A DNA stretch of 64,000 nucleotides from NCBI GenBank assembly GCA_026003215.1, contig BPGV01000001.1:1366466-1430465 (forward strand), in the 5' to 3' direction. This document shows, in pieces, positions 1-8,957 of the stretch. The notes under the pieces were generated by a model that was given only the letters and a program-made list of their open reading frames with translations, was not told the origin of the DNA and made no database searches. The position numbers and the translations under genes were made by a program. Numbering within the stretch: position 1 is the first letter of the stretch; every line of letters starts with the position of its first letter. The stretch is from Bacteroidia bacterium (lineage in GTDB: Bacteria > Bacteroidota > Bacteroidia > SpSt-205).

Positions 1-419
1 GTTAGCAAAGCACGGGCTTTTTCTGCATTTTCTTTACACTGGCGTTCGTAAGCCTGGCGGTTTTCTTCAAACCGGATGACCGCATCTTCAAACCGCTTCT
101 GGAAAGTCTCCAGGCGCGTAATCTCCGTCTTGCGACTTTCCGGGGGAAGCTTCTCGGCATGCTGTTTCCATTCTGGCAGCGCCTGATTGACATACCGCTT
201 AAAAGCTTGCACGAGGGAGTTGTACGCACGCTGGTAGGGCAGCTGAGCCAAATACTCGGCAAGCAATGCAATTTCTGAAAGATGCGGTTTTTTTTCCGCC
301 AATACGCGCTTCAGCCCTTCAGAGGTTTCGGCTAAGAGCTCCTCTAAGGTTTTTCGCAGGTGCTCTATCGGCACAAGCGCCTCCGGGCTGGGATTCTCGG
401 AGGGGTGAAACTCCACCAT
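1..419 (-). CDS. Partial coiled-coil protein, possibly DUF349 family (cut by window edge)
   Basis: The reading frame is open from an ATG at 419 down to base 1, so about 139 N-terminal residues are visible and the C-terminus is outside the window. The protein is highly charged and helical, with no signal peptide or membrane segment. Its later part (a KRFEDAVIRFEENR-type helix followed by a Lys/Glu/Ala-rich helix) resembles the N-terminal region of Bacteroidota DUF349 proteins, but this is inference from pattern only and the repeats that define DUF349 are not in view. A TAnnTTTG element lies 9 nt upstream. It is divergent from the Usp-family gene, 44 bp apart. Confidence 0.6.
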   Translation of the reverse strand, partial: MVEFHPSENPSPEALVPIEHLRKTLEELLAETSEGLKRVLAEKKPHLSEIALLAEYLAQLPYQRAYNSLVQAFKRYVNQALPEWKQHAEKLPPESRKTEITRLETFQKRFEDAVIRFEENRQAYERQCKENAEKARALL

Positions 420-428
420 ATAGCCCGG

Positions 429-436
429 CAAAGGTA
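429..436 (-). promoter_or_regulatory. TAnnTTTG (-7) element for the partial gene
   Basis: Reads TACCTTTG on the minus strand, an exact match to the Bacteroidota -7 consensus. It lies 9 nt before the ATG at 419. Confidence 0.5.
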
Positions 437-450
437 CAATAGAAATCGCA

Positions 451-458
451 TACTTTTG
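451..458 (+). promoter_or_regulatory. TAnnTTTG (-7) element for the Usp-family gene
   Basis: Reads TACTTTTG, exact consensus, 5 nt before the ATG at 464. This spacing predicts a leaderless or nearly leaderless mRNA. Confidence 0.6.
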
Positions 459-463
459 TCTAT

Positions 464-1300
464 ATGGCTAAGCTCTTAGCCGCGATAGACTATAGTGAAG
501 CTGCCGCCTCGGCTGTCCGAGCGCTTTTGCCGCTACGCCGCAGCCTCCAAGACACCCTTATACTCTACCATGCTTACCAAATCCCGCGAGGGTTGCCCTT
601 TCTTTCAGCCCATGTGATAGAACAGATAGAAAAAGAGGCAGAGACCACCGCCCGCGAAAAGCTCCGGGAGTTTCTTTCCAGCATCGTACCCCCCTCGGAA
701 AGGCGTGGTATTCGCCTTTTAGCCCAGCGCGAATTCCCCACGGATGGCTTACGCCGTCACCTTGCCACCGATAAATACGGGCTCTTAGCCTTAGGCGCGC
801 AAAGCTCTGACGACTCAGAGGGTGGATTAGGCTTCCACGCCAGACACTTTATTTATTATTCCCCCATCCCTACCCTTGTGACTTTCCCAGAGACCCATAT
901 CTTTTGGAAAAAGCTCCTCATAGCCTATGACAAAAACTACACCTCTCCTAAGGGCAAACCCTTTTTGCGTCGCCTCATAAGTAAAATGGCCTGTGAGGTA
1001 ATAGGCCTACCTATTTTGCGGCAAGACAGCCGTATAGAACAAATGCACACGCGCTTACAGCGGCTTACAGGCGCCACCCACTATACCCGAATCTTATGGC
1101 GGGGCACAGATCTTGTACGGTTACTACGGCAGGCCGCATTATCTTATGGCGCGGAAGTAGTGGTCCTCTACACAGCCCCCGATGAGATTGTGGAAGGGCT
1201 CAAAAGCCTGCCGGCTGACCAGCTGCATGGCACACCGGCCTGGCTCTTTTTGCCGCAGCCCTCCTCTGCACCACAAGAAGCCGTCGAACTGGAAACCTAA
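464..1300 (+). CDS. Universal stress protein (Usp) family, tandem-domain size
   Basis: The protein has 278 residues. It opens with the typical Usp first strand and helix (KLLAAIDYSEAAASAVRAL) and has a LLALGAQ strand near residue 110 and a second strand KKLLIAYDKN near 150, so it looks like two Usp folds in tandem, the second degenerate. I do not see a clear GxxG(9)GS/T ATP-binding motif. Usp proteins are cytoplasmic stress or nucleotide-responsive factors; the exact role cannot be read here. The ATG is fixed by the TAnnTTTG element 5 nt upstream. The gene ends 3 nt from the convergent ctpA stop. Confidence 0.75.
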   Translation: MAKLLAAIDYSEAAASAVRALLPLRRSLQDTLILYHAYQIPRGLPFLSAHVIEQIEKEAETTAREKLREFLSSIVPPSERRGIRLLAQREFPTDGLRRHLATDKYGLLALGAQSSDDSEGGLGFHARHFIYYSPIPTLVTFPETHIFWKKLLIAYDKNYTSPKGKPFLRRLISKMACEVIGLPILRQDSRIEQMHTRLQRLTGATHYTRILWRGTDLVRLLRQAALSYGAEVVVLYTAPDEIVEGLKSLPADQLHGTPAWLFLPQPSSAPQEAVELET

Positions 1301-1303
1301 CCT

Positions 1304-2968
1304 TTATTCCCCCTGAGCGATAATCCCCTTATACTTATTCTTGTCCAGACGACCGGTCTTTTCTAACTCTTCTGCAGCTGAAAAGAGCTTAAGGGCCCTT
1401 CTAAGGTCCTTATCCCGCTCCATCTCTATGCGCGTACGCGCCTCCTCTCCATAAGCGAGCTTGCCCACAAACTGGCGCAAAAACCACTCTGCATCCCGAC
1501 GCGCCGAGTCGCCCCGAAAATCACACCCTAAACCCCGCTCCTGTGCCTTTTGCTCAAATAATGCCCAGAGATCGGCATCTACCTTAAACTTCTGGGCAAA
1601 CGCCTCAGCCGAAGTATATTTATTTTTTAGGGCGCCATGGGAGCTCAGATAGGCCTGCGCAGTCAAGAGGTAAAGATTCTTTCGCTGGGCTGTCAGCGCA
1701 CAGGAATGGATACGTTGCGTCGTATCTATGGGGAAAAATATATCTGGCACGATGCCCCCTCCCCCATATACAATCCGTCCCGAAGCCGTACGAAACTTAA
1801 GGGATTCGGGCATAGCTATCTTCTCCTCATCGTAAAACTCCCCTCGGCGGGCCCGTTCCTCTAACTCTCGTTCATAAGCTTCCGCCGAAAGCCCTTCAAA
1901 AGGCTTCTGAATACACCGCCCACTCGGAGTAAAATACCGAGAAAAAGTTATCCGTACGGCGGAGCTATCCGGCAAATACCGCTGGGTCTGCACTACCCCT
2001 TTGCCAAAAGAACGCTGCCCTACAATCAGGCCCCGGTCCCAATCTTGCACCGCTCCCGCCACAATCTCACTGGCCGACGCACTGCCCGGACTTATCATGA
2101 TAATAAGCGGCCCTTTTTCATAGAGGTTATAGTAGCTGGTAGCTATGTAGCTGGTGTTGCTCTCAGGCACACGGCCTTGGGTATAAACTATTTTCTTCCC
2201 TTCCGCGATAAACTCATCTGCAATCCGTTGGGCCATATGCAGATACCCCCCCGGGTTTTGCCGCAGGTCTAAAATAATCCCTTTCACTCCTTGTTCTTTG
2301 AGGGATTTTAGGGCCCCCCGAAGCTCTTCATGGCTGGTTTCGGAAAAGCGCGTCAGCCGAATATACCCCATCTCCCCTACCTTCCCAGCAAAAGCCACCG
2401 CATGTATGGGTATCCTATCGCGGGTAATCTCAAACTCTAATACACCTTGCTCCTCCGGCCGAAGGATTTTTACCCGCACTTTGGTACCCTTTTTGCCTCT
2501 GAGCATGCGAATAACGTCTTGGTTGGTGATGCCTTTGCCGGCCACTACTTTGCCATCTACTTCTACGATTCGGTCGCCGGCCTGAATGCCTAAAAGTTCG
2601 CTGGGTCCGCCTCGTATCGGCGAAACTACCTGTATCGTGTCATCTATAATCTGAAACTCAATCCCTATGCCTTCAAATCCTCCCGACATTTCGGCTTCCT
2701 CTTGCTGCTGCACCTCCTTGGGAATGTAAAAAGAATGCGGGTCTAACTCCCGAAACATGCCATTTATGGCTTTGAGCACCAGCTCTTCCTGCGTGACAGG
2801 CCGATAATAGTACTTTTCTACCAGCTCTATAATGAGCTGAAGCTTCCGTATATCATCGGTTTGCGGTGCAGGCGGTGGAGTCTCCCGCCACCGAAAGCCC
2901 CATAAAAACAATCCGAAGCCTCCCCCTACCACCACACTTAGCCAGCCAAGCCAACGCAAATGCTGCAT
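1304..2968 (-). CDS. ctpA: C-terminal processing peptidase (S41 family)
   Basis: Secreted or periplasmic serine protease of the CtpA/Prc type, 554 residues. There is an N-terminal hydrophobic anchor or signal at about residues 7-24, a PDZ domain at about 95-175 (GIGIEF, GDRIVEVDGK), and the S41 catalytic core at about 195-345. The Ser-Lys dyad is visible: Ser298 in the SASASEI motif and Lys323 in SFGKG, 25 residues apart as in the family. A C-terminal domain follows (about 400-554). It is the last gene of a three-gene operon, 9 nt after the thioesterase gene. Confidence 0.92.
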   Translation of the reverse strand: MQHLRWLGWLSVVVGGGFGLFLWGFRWRETPPPAPQTDDIRKLQLIIELVEKYYYRPVTQEELVLKAINGMFRELDPHSFYIPKEVQQQEEAEMSGGFEGIGIEFQIIDDTIQVVSPIRGGPSELLGIQAGDRIVEVDGKVVAGKGITNQDVIRMLRGKKGTKVRVKILRPEEQGVLEFEITRDRIPIHAVAFAGKVGEMGYIRLTRFSETSHEELRGALKSLKEQGVKGIILDLRQNPGGYLHMAQRIADEFIAEGKKIVYTQGRVPESNTSYIATSYYNLYEKGPLIIMISPGSASASEIVAGAVQDWDRGLIVGQRSFGKGVVQTQRYLPDSSAVRITFSRYFTPSGRCIQKPFEGLSAEAYERELEERARRGEFYDEEKIAMPESLKFRTASGRIVYGGGGIVPDIFFPIDTTQRIHSCALTAQRKNLYLLTAQAYLSSHGALKNKYTSAEAFAQKFKVDADLWALFEQKAQERGLGCDFRGDSARRDAEWFLRQFVGKLAYGEEARTRIEMERDKDLRRALKLFSAAEELEKTGRLDKNKYKGIIAQGE

Positions 2969-2977
2969 GGTCCTAAG

Positions 2978-3340
2978 TTAACGCTTTTCTAAGATTTTTT
3001 GTGTTTGCTCCCCGTAGGCCACACGCTTACCTGCCCACCATACTTCGTAGAAGCAGTGTACGGTCCTCTCTTGCACCCAAAGCAGCGTGGCGATAATTTC
3101 TACCTCTGCGCCCACGGGCACGGCCCCCACATGATGCACAGAAAGGTATGTGCCTATCCCTTCTTCATGGGGTTCTTTCATTTCAAGCACAAAAAGCCTG
3201 CATGCCCATTCGGCATCTTGTCCCAAAGCAAAAGTAGAATAGTAGGGATGCACTACCTTTCCGTGGAACTGAGCCCCTTTATCGGAAGTAACAGAGGTTC
3301 TATAGCGCTTTTGGTCCCCTGGTCTAAAAGGATTTCGCAT
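2978..3340 (-). CDS. Hotdog-fold thioesterase (FlK-like family)
   Basis: A 120-residue single hotdog domain. The segment VVHPYYSTFALGQDAEWACR followed by EEGIGTYLSVHHVGAVPVG matches the thioesterase family that includes fluoroacetyl-CoA thioesterase, with conserved His, Glu and Thr near the active site. It probably hydrolyses an acyl-CoA in the cytoplasm; the substrate is unknown. The start codon shares one base with the stop of the upstream SCP2 gene (TGATG), so the two are translationally coupled, and ctpA follows 9 nt later. Confidence 0.8.
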   Translation of the reverse strand: MRNPFRPGDQKRYRTSVTSDKGAQFHGKVVHPYYSTFALGQDAEWACRLFVLEMKEPHEEGIGTYLSVHHVGAVPVGAEVEIIATLLWVQERTVHCFYEVWWAGKRVAYGEQTQKILEKR

Positions 3341-3636
3341 CAGAGTATGCGACTTATAGCCATCGCTATACCCATATTGCCCTCTACTTTGATTTTACCA
3401 AACATAAATGCGGTCATCGCTGACCCCTTGCCCGAGATAAGGTCTTGGAAAGTATCCCCACTGAGCCGTATGGTACAATCGGCAGGCTTATCCTCTGTGG
3501 TAATCTGGACGGGGCGCTGCGTGGCATCTACATGCACGACTTTGGTGCCGTCTATGACAAACTTTACGATGCCTCGCAGGTCACCGGCCTGTTGTACCCG
3601 GGCTTGGATAGCCTGGACAATCTCCTCCAGCGTCAT
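3340..3636 (-). CDS. SCP2 sterol-binding domain protein
   Basis: A 98-residue stand-alone SCP2-type lipid or acyl-CoA carrier domain. The family pattern is visible: DCTIRLSGDTFQDLISGKGSA followed by AFMFGKIKVEGNM near the C-terminus. These small proteins bind hydrophobic ligands in the cytoplasm. It is the first gene of the SCP2-thioesterase-ctpA operon, suggesting handling of acyl chains, although the link to the protease may be only positional. A TAnnTTTG element sits exactly 4 nt before the ATG. Confidence 0.88.
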   Translation of the reverse strand: MTLEEIVQAIQARVQQAGDLRGIVKFVIDGTKVVHVDATQRPVQITTEDKPADCTIRLSGDTFQDLISGKGSAMTAFMFGKIKVEGNMGIAMAISRIL

Positions 3637-3640
3637 AGCC

Positions 3641-3648
3641 CAAAGGTA
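3641..3648 (-). promoter_or_regulatory. TAnnTTTG (-7) element for the SCP2 operon
   Basis: Reads TACCTTTG on the minus strand, 4 nt before the ATG at 3636; predicts a leaderless transcript. It lies in the 44-bp gap after the methyltransferase stop. Confidence 0.65.
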
Positions 3649-3680
3649 AGGGTTCTAAGCCATAGCCGAAAGCTCTGCCC

Positions 3681-4562
3681 CTAAGGGTGGCCCCTCCCCA
3701 ACCCATCCTCCAGGGAAGCCCCAGGAGCCACCAGCTTCGGCTGGGCGAAAGCCAACCGCTTAGCCATGATGCGGATAGCCTCAGGATGGTTATCTATGAG
3801 CACAAACTTTCGGCCCAGACGGGCGGCCGCTTCCCCCGTGGTGCCGCTACCCGCAAAAAAATCCAATACCCAATCCCCCGGCTCACTATGTACCCGCACA
3901 ATCCGCTCTAAGAGCTTGAGCGGCTTTTGGGTGGGGTAGCCTGTTTTCTCCTTGCTGTGGGTAGGTACGATAGTGAGCCACCACACATCGGTAGGGGTTT
4001 TCCCCCTGGCAGCTTTTTCCGGGCCGACTAACCCAGGCGCCATATAGGGGATACGGTCTATCTCAGCGTACCGAAAAACATACCGCTCGGGGTCTTTCAC
4101 ATACCACAAGATATTGTCGTGCTTGCGGGGCCAGTAGCGTTTGCTGCGGCCCCCGTAATCGTACGCCCAAATAATCTCATTCATAAAACAGGCCCGCCCA
4201 AAAATCTTATCCAAAAGTACCTTTACATAATGCACCTCATGCGGGTCCAAATGAATAAAAAAAGACCCATCAGGCGCCAGTACGCGGTAAGCTTCTTCCA
4301 GCCTCGGAGCTAAAAAATCCAAATAATCCGCAAAATCATCCTGAAAAGCTGGCGACTCATAGGTCTCCACAGCATACCTTTTCCCTCCAAACCCTACTCT
4401 TTGCCCATTCGGTTGCGCCACCGCTCGGAGGCGTTCTCGGCGCTGTACCTTACCCGTATTGAATGGCGGGTCTATGTATATAAGCCGAAACTGCTGGGCC
4501 GGCAGCGTACGAAGGAGCTGTAAGTTATCCCCGTAGAAGATTTGGTTGGGCCCCTCTGGCAT
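3681..4562 (-). CDS. Solitary DNA methyltransferase, beta class (N6-adenine or N4-cytosine)
   Basis: A 293-residue site-specific methyltransferase. The catalytic motif DPPF is at residues 31-34 and precedes the AdoMet-binding FxGxG motif (DFFAGSGTTGEAA, about 234-245), which is the beta-class order. The DPPFNTG context favours adenine-N6. No restriction endonuclease, specificity subunit or helicase gene is adjacent, so it may be an orphan regulator-type methylase. It is monocistronic: divergent from the GH1 gene, with the downstream SCP2 operon having its own promoter. A TAnnTTTG element lies 7 nt before the ATG. Confidence 0.9.
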   Translation of the reverse strand: MPEGPNQIFYGDNLQLLRTLPAQQFRLIYIDPPFNTGKVQRRERLRAVAQPNGQRVGFGGKRYAVETYESPAFQDDFADYLDFLAPRLEEAYRVLAPDGSFFIHLDPHEVHYVKVLLDKIFGRACFMNEIIWAYDYGGRSKRYWPRKHDNILWYVKDPERYVFRYAEIDRIPYMAPGLVGPEKAARGKTPTDVWWLTIVPTHSKEKTGYPTQKPLKLLERIVRVHSEPGDWVLDFFAGSGTTGEAAARLGRKFVLIDNHPEAIRIMAKRLAFAQPKLVAPGASLEDGLGRGHP

Positions 4563-4569
4563 GCCTTTC

Positions 4570-4577
4570 CAAAGGTA
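4570..4577 (-). promoter_or_regulatory. TAnnTTTG (-7) element for the methyltransferase
   Basis: Reads TACCTTTG on the minus strand, 7 nt before the ATG at 4562. Confidence 0.55.
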
Positions 4578-4609
4578 GGAACCTTTCGGAAGAGATGCCT
4601 CCTTCGGTG

Positions 4610-4617
4610 TACTTTTA
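4610..4617 (+). promoter_or_regulatory. Near-consensus -7 element for the GH1 gene
   Basis: Reads TACTTTTA (one mismatch to TAnnTTTG), followed by GGGG and then the GTG start at 4622, a 4-nt spacing. The same TACTTTTA-GGGG string occurs in front of the AAA+ gene at 58332. Confidence 0.45.
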
Positions 4618-4621
4618 GGGG

Positions 4622-5980
4622 GTGCTTCTCACTGAACCCATTTTTCGGAAAGACTTTGGGGAAGGTTTTCACTGGGGGGTAGCCGTCTCGGCTTACCAAA
4701 TAGAAGGAGGGTGGAACGCGGACGGCAAGGGCCCCTCCATCTGGGATGCCTTCGTGCGCCGGCCGGGGAAGATTGACCGCCGAGAAACAGGCGATGTAGC
4801 TTGTGACTTTTACCACCGGTATTTGGAAGACATTCAGCTTTTGCGGGAGCTGCGCATACCGGCATTTCGGTTTTCGCTTTCTTGGCCGCGCCTCCTACCT
4901 GAAGGCCGCGGCGAACCCAACCCCGCCGGCGTGGCCTTTTACCACCAAGTAGTAGATGCCTGCTTGGCCGCGGGGGTGGAGCCGTGGGTAACCCTCTATC
5001 ATTGGGACCTTCCGCTGGCATTAGAGGAAGCTTATGGCGGCTGGACCCATCGTAAAATAGTAGAGGACTTCCTCGCCTATGTGGAGTTTTGCGCAAAAGA
5101 GTACGGCCACAAAGTAAAATATTGGATGGTCCTGAATGAACCGCTGGCTTTTACAGCAGCAGGCTATTTGCTGGGAATACATGCACCCGGACGACGGGGC
5201 CTTAAGAACTTCTTACCTGCTGTCCACCATGTAGCCCTGGCCCAAGCCGAGGGCATTCGCCTGCTCAAGCGCCTCTTACCAAAGGCTATTGTGGGGACTA
5301 CCTTCTCCACCGCTCCGACTTTCCCCTATCGCCCACAAAATCCTAAGGACGTGGCGGCCGCCCGCCGCTACGACGCGATCCTCAATCGCCTTTTTGTAGA
5401 ACCGCTTTTAGGAAGGGGCTATCCCGTGGAGGCCTTCCCCATGCTGGCGGAGATCCCTCGGCGCTATGGGCTGCCAGGCGATGAGAGTCGCCTCCAAGCT
5501 CAGCCGGACTTTTTAGGCATCCAGAACTACACCCGCGAAGTGATAAAACACCATAGTTTGGTTCCCTGGATAAAAGGCCGGCCTATCCCCCCGAAACGCC
5601 GAGGCATGCCCTACCAAGCTATGGGCTGGGAAGTCTTCCCGGAGAGCGTATATTTAGCACTCAAACAGTTTGCCCAGTATGACCCCAACCTTCCGCTTAT
5701 CATTACCGAAAATGGCTATGCTGCGGAAGGAGAAACCACCCATGACCCTGCCCGTGTAGCTTACCTCTCGGCCGCCCTCCGTCAAATATATCGGGCCCGC
5801 AAGGAGGGCATCCGAGTAGAAGGGTACTTTATCTGGACCTTCTTAGACAACTTTGAGTGGGCCGAAGGGTATCGGCCCCAGTTTGGGATCGTGTATGTAG
5901 ATAGGGCTACCTTGGCGCGCAAGCCCAAGGACTCAGCGTATTGGTACCGAGACTTCTTAGAAGGGAAGGTTTCGATATAA
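4622..5980 (+). CDS. Beta-glucosidase, glycoside hydrolase family 1
   Basis: A full-length GH1 enzyme (452 residues) with a TIM barrel and no signal peptide, so probably cytoplasmic and acting on imported disaccharides or aryl-glycosides. The acid/base Glu173 is in the NEP motif and the nucleophile Glu363 is in ITENG. The conserved N-terminus (GFHWGVAVSAYQIEGGWNADGKGPSIWD) and the YHWDLP motif are present. GTG is chosen as start because the family N-terminus begins a few residues later and a -7-like element lies 4 nt upstream. No sugar transporter or regulator gene is adjacent. It ends directly against the convergent ompH stop with no spacer. Confidence 0.93.
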   Translation: MLLTEPIFRKDFGEGFHWGVAVSAYQIEGGWNADGKGPSIWDAFVRRPGKIDRRETGDVACDFYHRYLEDIQLLRELRIPAFRFSLSWPRLLPEGRGEPNPAGVAFYHQVVDACLAAGVEPWVTLYHWDLPLALEEAYGGWTHRKIVEDFLAYVEFCAKEYGHKVKYWMVLNEPLAFTAAGYLLGIHAPGRRGLKNFLPAVHHVALAQAEGIRLLKRLLPKAIVGTTFSTAPTFPYRPQNPKDVAAARRYDAILNRLFVEPLLGRGYPVEAFPMLAEIPRRYGLPGDESRLQAQPDFLGIQNYTREVIKHHSLVPWIKGRPIPPKRRGMPYQAMGWEVFPESVYLALKQFAQYDPNLPLIITENGYAAEGETTHDPARVAYLSAALRQIYRARKEGIRVEGYFIWTFLDNFEWAEGYRPQFGIVYVDRATLARKPKDSAYWYRDFLEGKVSI

Positions 5981-6484
5981 CTACCGCAAGCCCAGCTTAG
6001 CGGCTACAGCATCGGTCAGGTCGTAGGCGTTCTCCCCGTATAATACCACCCCGCCGGCGCTACGATCTAAAACAATAGCAAACTTTTTCTCTTGGGCCAC
6101 TGCTTGGATAGCTTGTTGGAGGCGGTCTAAAATAGGCTTCATTTTTTCTTCTCGCTGTTTGAAGAGGTCGCCATTGGGGCCGAATCGCTTCCGTTGCAGC
6201 TCGCGCGCTTTGCGCTCTTCGGCTTCTATCTCGTCTTGTTTGCGGCGCTTCATTTCAGGCGACATAAGGGGTTCTTGCTCGCGATACTGCTGGAAAAGCT
6301 GCTCCACCCGTGCATATAAGTCGTCTATTTCTTTTTGCCACTGCTGGGTAATGCGTTCTATCTCTTGTTCGGCGGCTTTATACTCGGGCATGCGTTCTAA
6401 GAGGGCCTGGCTATCTACGAAGCCCACTTTCTGCGCAAATCCCCAGAGAGATACCGCTAAAAGTGCTACAAGTGCGCGTATCAT
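5981..6484 (-). CDS. OmpH/Skp family periplasmic chaperone
   Basis: Periplasmic chaperone of the Skp/OmpH type. I start it at the ATG at 6484 rather than an in-frame upstream start at 6505, because this gives a clean signal peptide (MIRALVALLAVSLWGFAQ) and a 4-nt gap after bamA instead of an overlap. The mature part opens with KVGFVDSQALLERMPEY, continues with a long coiled-coil rich in Glu, Gln, Lys and Arg (the Skp tentacles), and ends in a short beta segment KKFAIVLDRSAGGVVLYGE. Escorting unfolded outer-membrane proteins fits its position directly behind bamA. Confidence 0.88.
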   Translation of the reverse strand: MIRALVALLAVSLWGFAQKVGFVDSQALLERMPEYKAAEQEIERITQQWQKEIDDLYARVEQLFQQYREQEPLMSPEMKRRKQDEIEAEERKARELQRKRFGPNGDLFKQREEKMKPILDRLQQAIQAVAQEKKFAIVLDRSAGGVVLYGENAYDLTDAVAAKLGLR

Positions 6485-6488
6485 AACG

Positions 6489-8957
6489 TCAGAGTTGTTG
6501 GCCAATCATGAAATGGAACCGGCTCCCACCTAAGGGGAGGCCATTCGGATCGCGGGCATCGTCTATACCATACCCATAATCCACCCCCAAAAGTCCAAAC
6601 ATCGGTAGAAATATCCGAACGCCTACCCCAAAAGAACGCCGAAGCTGTAGAGGGTTGAATGCTTTGAGGGAACCCCAAGCATTGCCGCCTTCGGCGAAAG
6701 CATGCACCCACAGAGTGGCTGCAGGATTGAGCGAGATAGGCTGGCGCAGCTCCAAGGTAAACTTACTAAACGCTAAGGAGCCATTCGCTGGCCCTAAGAA
6801 AGGAGAGGCATACCCCCGCAGCGCGATAATCTCCCGCCCATCTATATTGAAGCCCTGAATGCCATCCCCGCCCACAAAGAACCTTTCAAACGGCGAATAG
6901 GGGACTTGACGATTGTACCGGCCCAATAAGCCTAAGCGGAAGCGCGGCGCTAATACCATATTCCCCACTACCCGCACATAAAACTGCGCATCCATGCGCC
7001 ACTTATGAAACTCCAACAGCCGAAACGCGTCCCGCTGCACCGAATAGCTCCCGCCTAATAGATACGACCACGGGGGAGTAGCTTCCACGGAAAAAATAAT
7101 GGAGGAACCCGAACGCGGGTAAATCGGGGCATCTATGCTGGTACGCTCTATGGCTTGCCGCAGGGAAAGGATATTCACAAAGGCGCTGCTCCGGTCCCCT
7201 AAAAGCGAAAAAGCATTCTTTGCCGTATAATACCGATACGAAATCGTGGTATAGCTGCGGAAAAAGTCATCCGGGAAACGCAAGCGCCGCCCTAAATCCA
7301 ACGAAATACCCAAGATAGAAAGGTAATAATCGGATAAAAGCGAGCGTTGTACCGAGTAATATGCCGAAAAACCCAGGGAGTTAGGCTTTTTCCCGCCAAA
7401 CCAGGGGTCTAAAAAGTTTATCGCATAGTTTTGGAAGTTGATACCATTCAGCTGGACTTGGAGGCCGAGCTGCTGGCCATCGCCCGTGGGCAAGGGACGC
7501 CAAGCCCGCTTATTGGGGATACGACTGAAAGAAAAATTATTGAAGCGCAAGCCTGCGGTGAGGATGAGGCCCCCTCCTATGGGATTACCGTAGGCATCGC
7601 GAATGCGGCCGCCCCAGCCCCCTTGTAAAAATACTTGGTCAGAGGGGCGCTCTTCCATAGCGTATTTGAGGTCTACCACCCCCTGGGCCGGGTCAGGTAA
7701 GGGAATAATATTGGTCTTCTCTTGGTCAAAGTAGCCCAAAGCCAACAGCTCCCGTTGAGAACGAATAAGGGCGCTTCGGCTAAATTTATCGCCCGGGAGG
7801 GTTCGTACTTCTCGGAGGATGACCTTATCGCGGGTGCGGTCATTCCCTTCTATGAGGATGCGGCGGACCGTCGCCTGCGGCCCCTCAAAAATCCGTATAA
7901 CCAAATCCACCGAGTCCTCCCCCACGATCTTTTCCACCGGCTCGGCTCGGAAAAAGAGATAGCCATCATCTAAGTACAATGACGCCACATCGTTTCCATT
8001 CGGATCCATCTGTAAGCGCCGCTCTAAGAGCGAGGGGTTATACACATCTCCCCGTTTTATGCCCAAAATACGGGAAAGCGCGGTAGAGTCATGAACCGAG
8101 TTTCCTTCCCATGTGATATTACGGAAGTAGTACCTTTTCCCCTCATAGAGCTGCAACTGCACATACAAGCGGCGGGGGTCAATGAGTGCCACCGAGTCGC
8201 CCAATACGCGCGCATCGCGATAGCCTTTATTCCGCAAGGCCGCCACAAGCTTTTCTTGGTCCTGCTCAAACTCATTTCGTTGGAAGCGCGAGCGTTTCCA
8301 GAGGCGGTACCACCGGCGTTCCTTGGTTTCTTTAAACTGGCGTTTAGCCCACGAGGGCGTGTTTTCGACAAGACCCTGAATGTCTATGCGGGCAATCTTG
8401 ACACGGGGTCCCCGCTTGACTACGAAAAGGACCTTTACTGTATTGGCACCGGTATCTGGGTCTATTTGGGTAGTGACTTCGGTGCTGTAATAGCCTTTGC
8501 TTTGGAGGTAGTTTTTGATGATGCGCTGGGCATTCAGGCGCTGCGACTCGGTAAAAATGGTACCGCGGACGAGGCCGATTTTCTCGGAGATTTCTTTAGA
8601 CTGGGTTTTATTGACGCCCCGGATAGCGAAGCGGCTGAGGCGAGGGCGTTCCTCTACCCGAAGGGTAAGCCACACTTTCGTATCGGTGAGGCTATCGGCG
8701 AGGATTTCTATATCGCCGAAAAGCCCTTGGCGCCAAAGTTTCTGTACGGCTTGGGCCAGGTCATCGCCCGGCACACGAATTTTTTGGCTTACGTACAAAC
8801 CGCTGGCGATAAGCACCGCCTGAGGGTCCAAATAGCGGAGCCCTTCCACCCGCAAACTGGCTATTTCTACGGTACGAGGGGTAGGAGAAAGTTGTCCCCA
8901 CAGCCAAGTCAGGTAGGCACTCGCCCAAAACGCCTTTCGCGCCGCTGATATTCCCAT
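6489..8957 (-). CDS. bamA: Outer membrane assembly factor BamA
   Basis: Core component of the outer-membrane beta-barrel assembly machine. From the ATG at 8957 it has 822 residues, with a signal-like start (MGISAARKAFWASAYLTWLWGQ). About five POTRA domains fill the first half (for example VEGLRYLDPQAVLIASGL and GVNKTQSKEISEKIGLVRG), then a C-terminal 16-strand barrel with the conserved surface-antigen signature GGDGIQGF and a final GSRFHFMIGQQL strand. The frame is open upstream to 9038, but that start lacks a signal peptide. It overlaps the uppS 3' end by about 49 nt and is followed by ompH. Confidence 0.93.
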   Translation of the reverse strand: MGISAARKAFWASAYLTWLWGQLSPTPRTVEIASLRVEGLRYLDPQAVLIASGLYVSQKIRVPGDDLAQAVQKLWRQGLFGDIEILADSLTDTKVWLTLRVEERPRLSRFAIRGVNKTQSKEISEKIGLVRGTIFTESQRLNAQRIIKNYLQSKGYYSTEVTTQIDPDTGANTVKVLFVVKRGPRVKIARIDIQGLVENTPSWAKRQFKETKERRWYRLWKRSRFQRNEFEQDQEKLVAALRNKGYRDARVLGDSVALIDPRRLYVQLQLYEGKRYYFRNITWEGNSVHDSTALSRILGIKRGDVYNPSLLERRLQMDPNGNDVASLYLDDGYLFFRAEPVEKIVGEDSVDLVIRIFEGPQATVRRILIEGNDRTRDKVILREVRTLPGDKFSRSALIRSQRELLALGYFDQEKTNIIPLPDPAQGVVDLKYAMEERPSDQVFLQGGWGGRIRDAYGNPIGGGLILTAGLRFNNFSFSRIPNKRAWRPLPTGDGQQLGLQVQLNGINFQNYAINFLDPWFGGKKPNSLGFSAYYSVQRSLLSDYYLSILGISLDLGRRLRFPDDFFRSYTTISYRYYTAKNAFSLLGDRSSAFVNILSLRQAIERTSIDAPIYPRSGSSIIFSVEATPPWSYLLGGSYSVQRDAFRLLEFHKWRMDAQFYVRVVGNMVLAPRFRLGLLGRYNRQVPYSPFERFFVGGDGIQGFNIDGREIIALRGYASPFLGPANGSLAFSKFTLELRQPISLNPAATLWVHAFAEGGNAWGSLKAFNPLQLRRSFGVGVRIFLPMFGLLGVDYGYGIDDARDPNGLPLGGSRFHFMIGQQL

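Noticed and set aside
2-271. 89-residue minus-strand open frame at the left edge
   Set aside because: Its composition is not protein-like, and another minus-strand frame (1-419) is clearly the coding one.
8091-8948. 285-codon plus-strand open frame inside bamA
   Set aside because: Antisense to conserved POTRA coding sequence, no recognisable domain, and no upstream element; a shadow frame.
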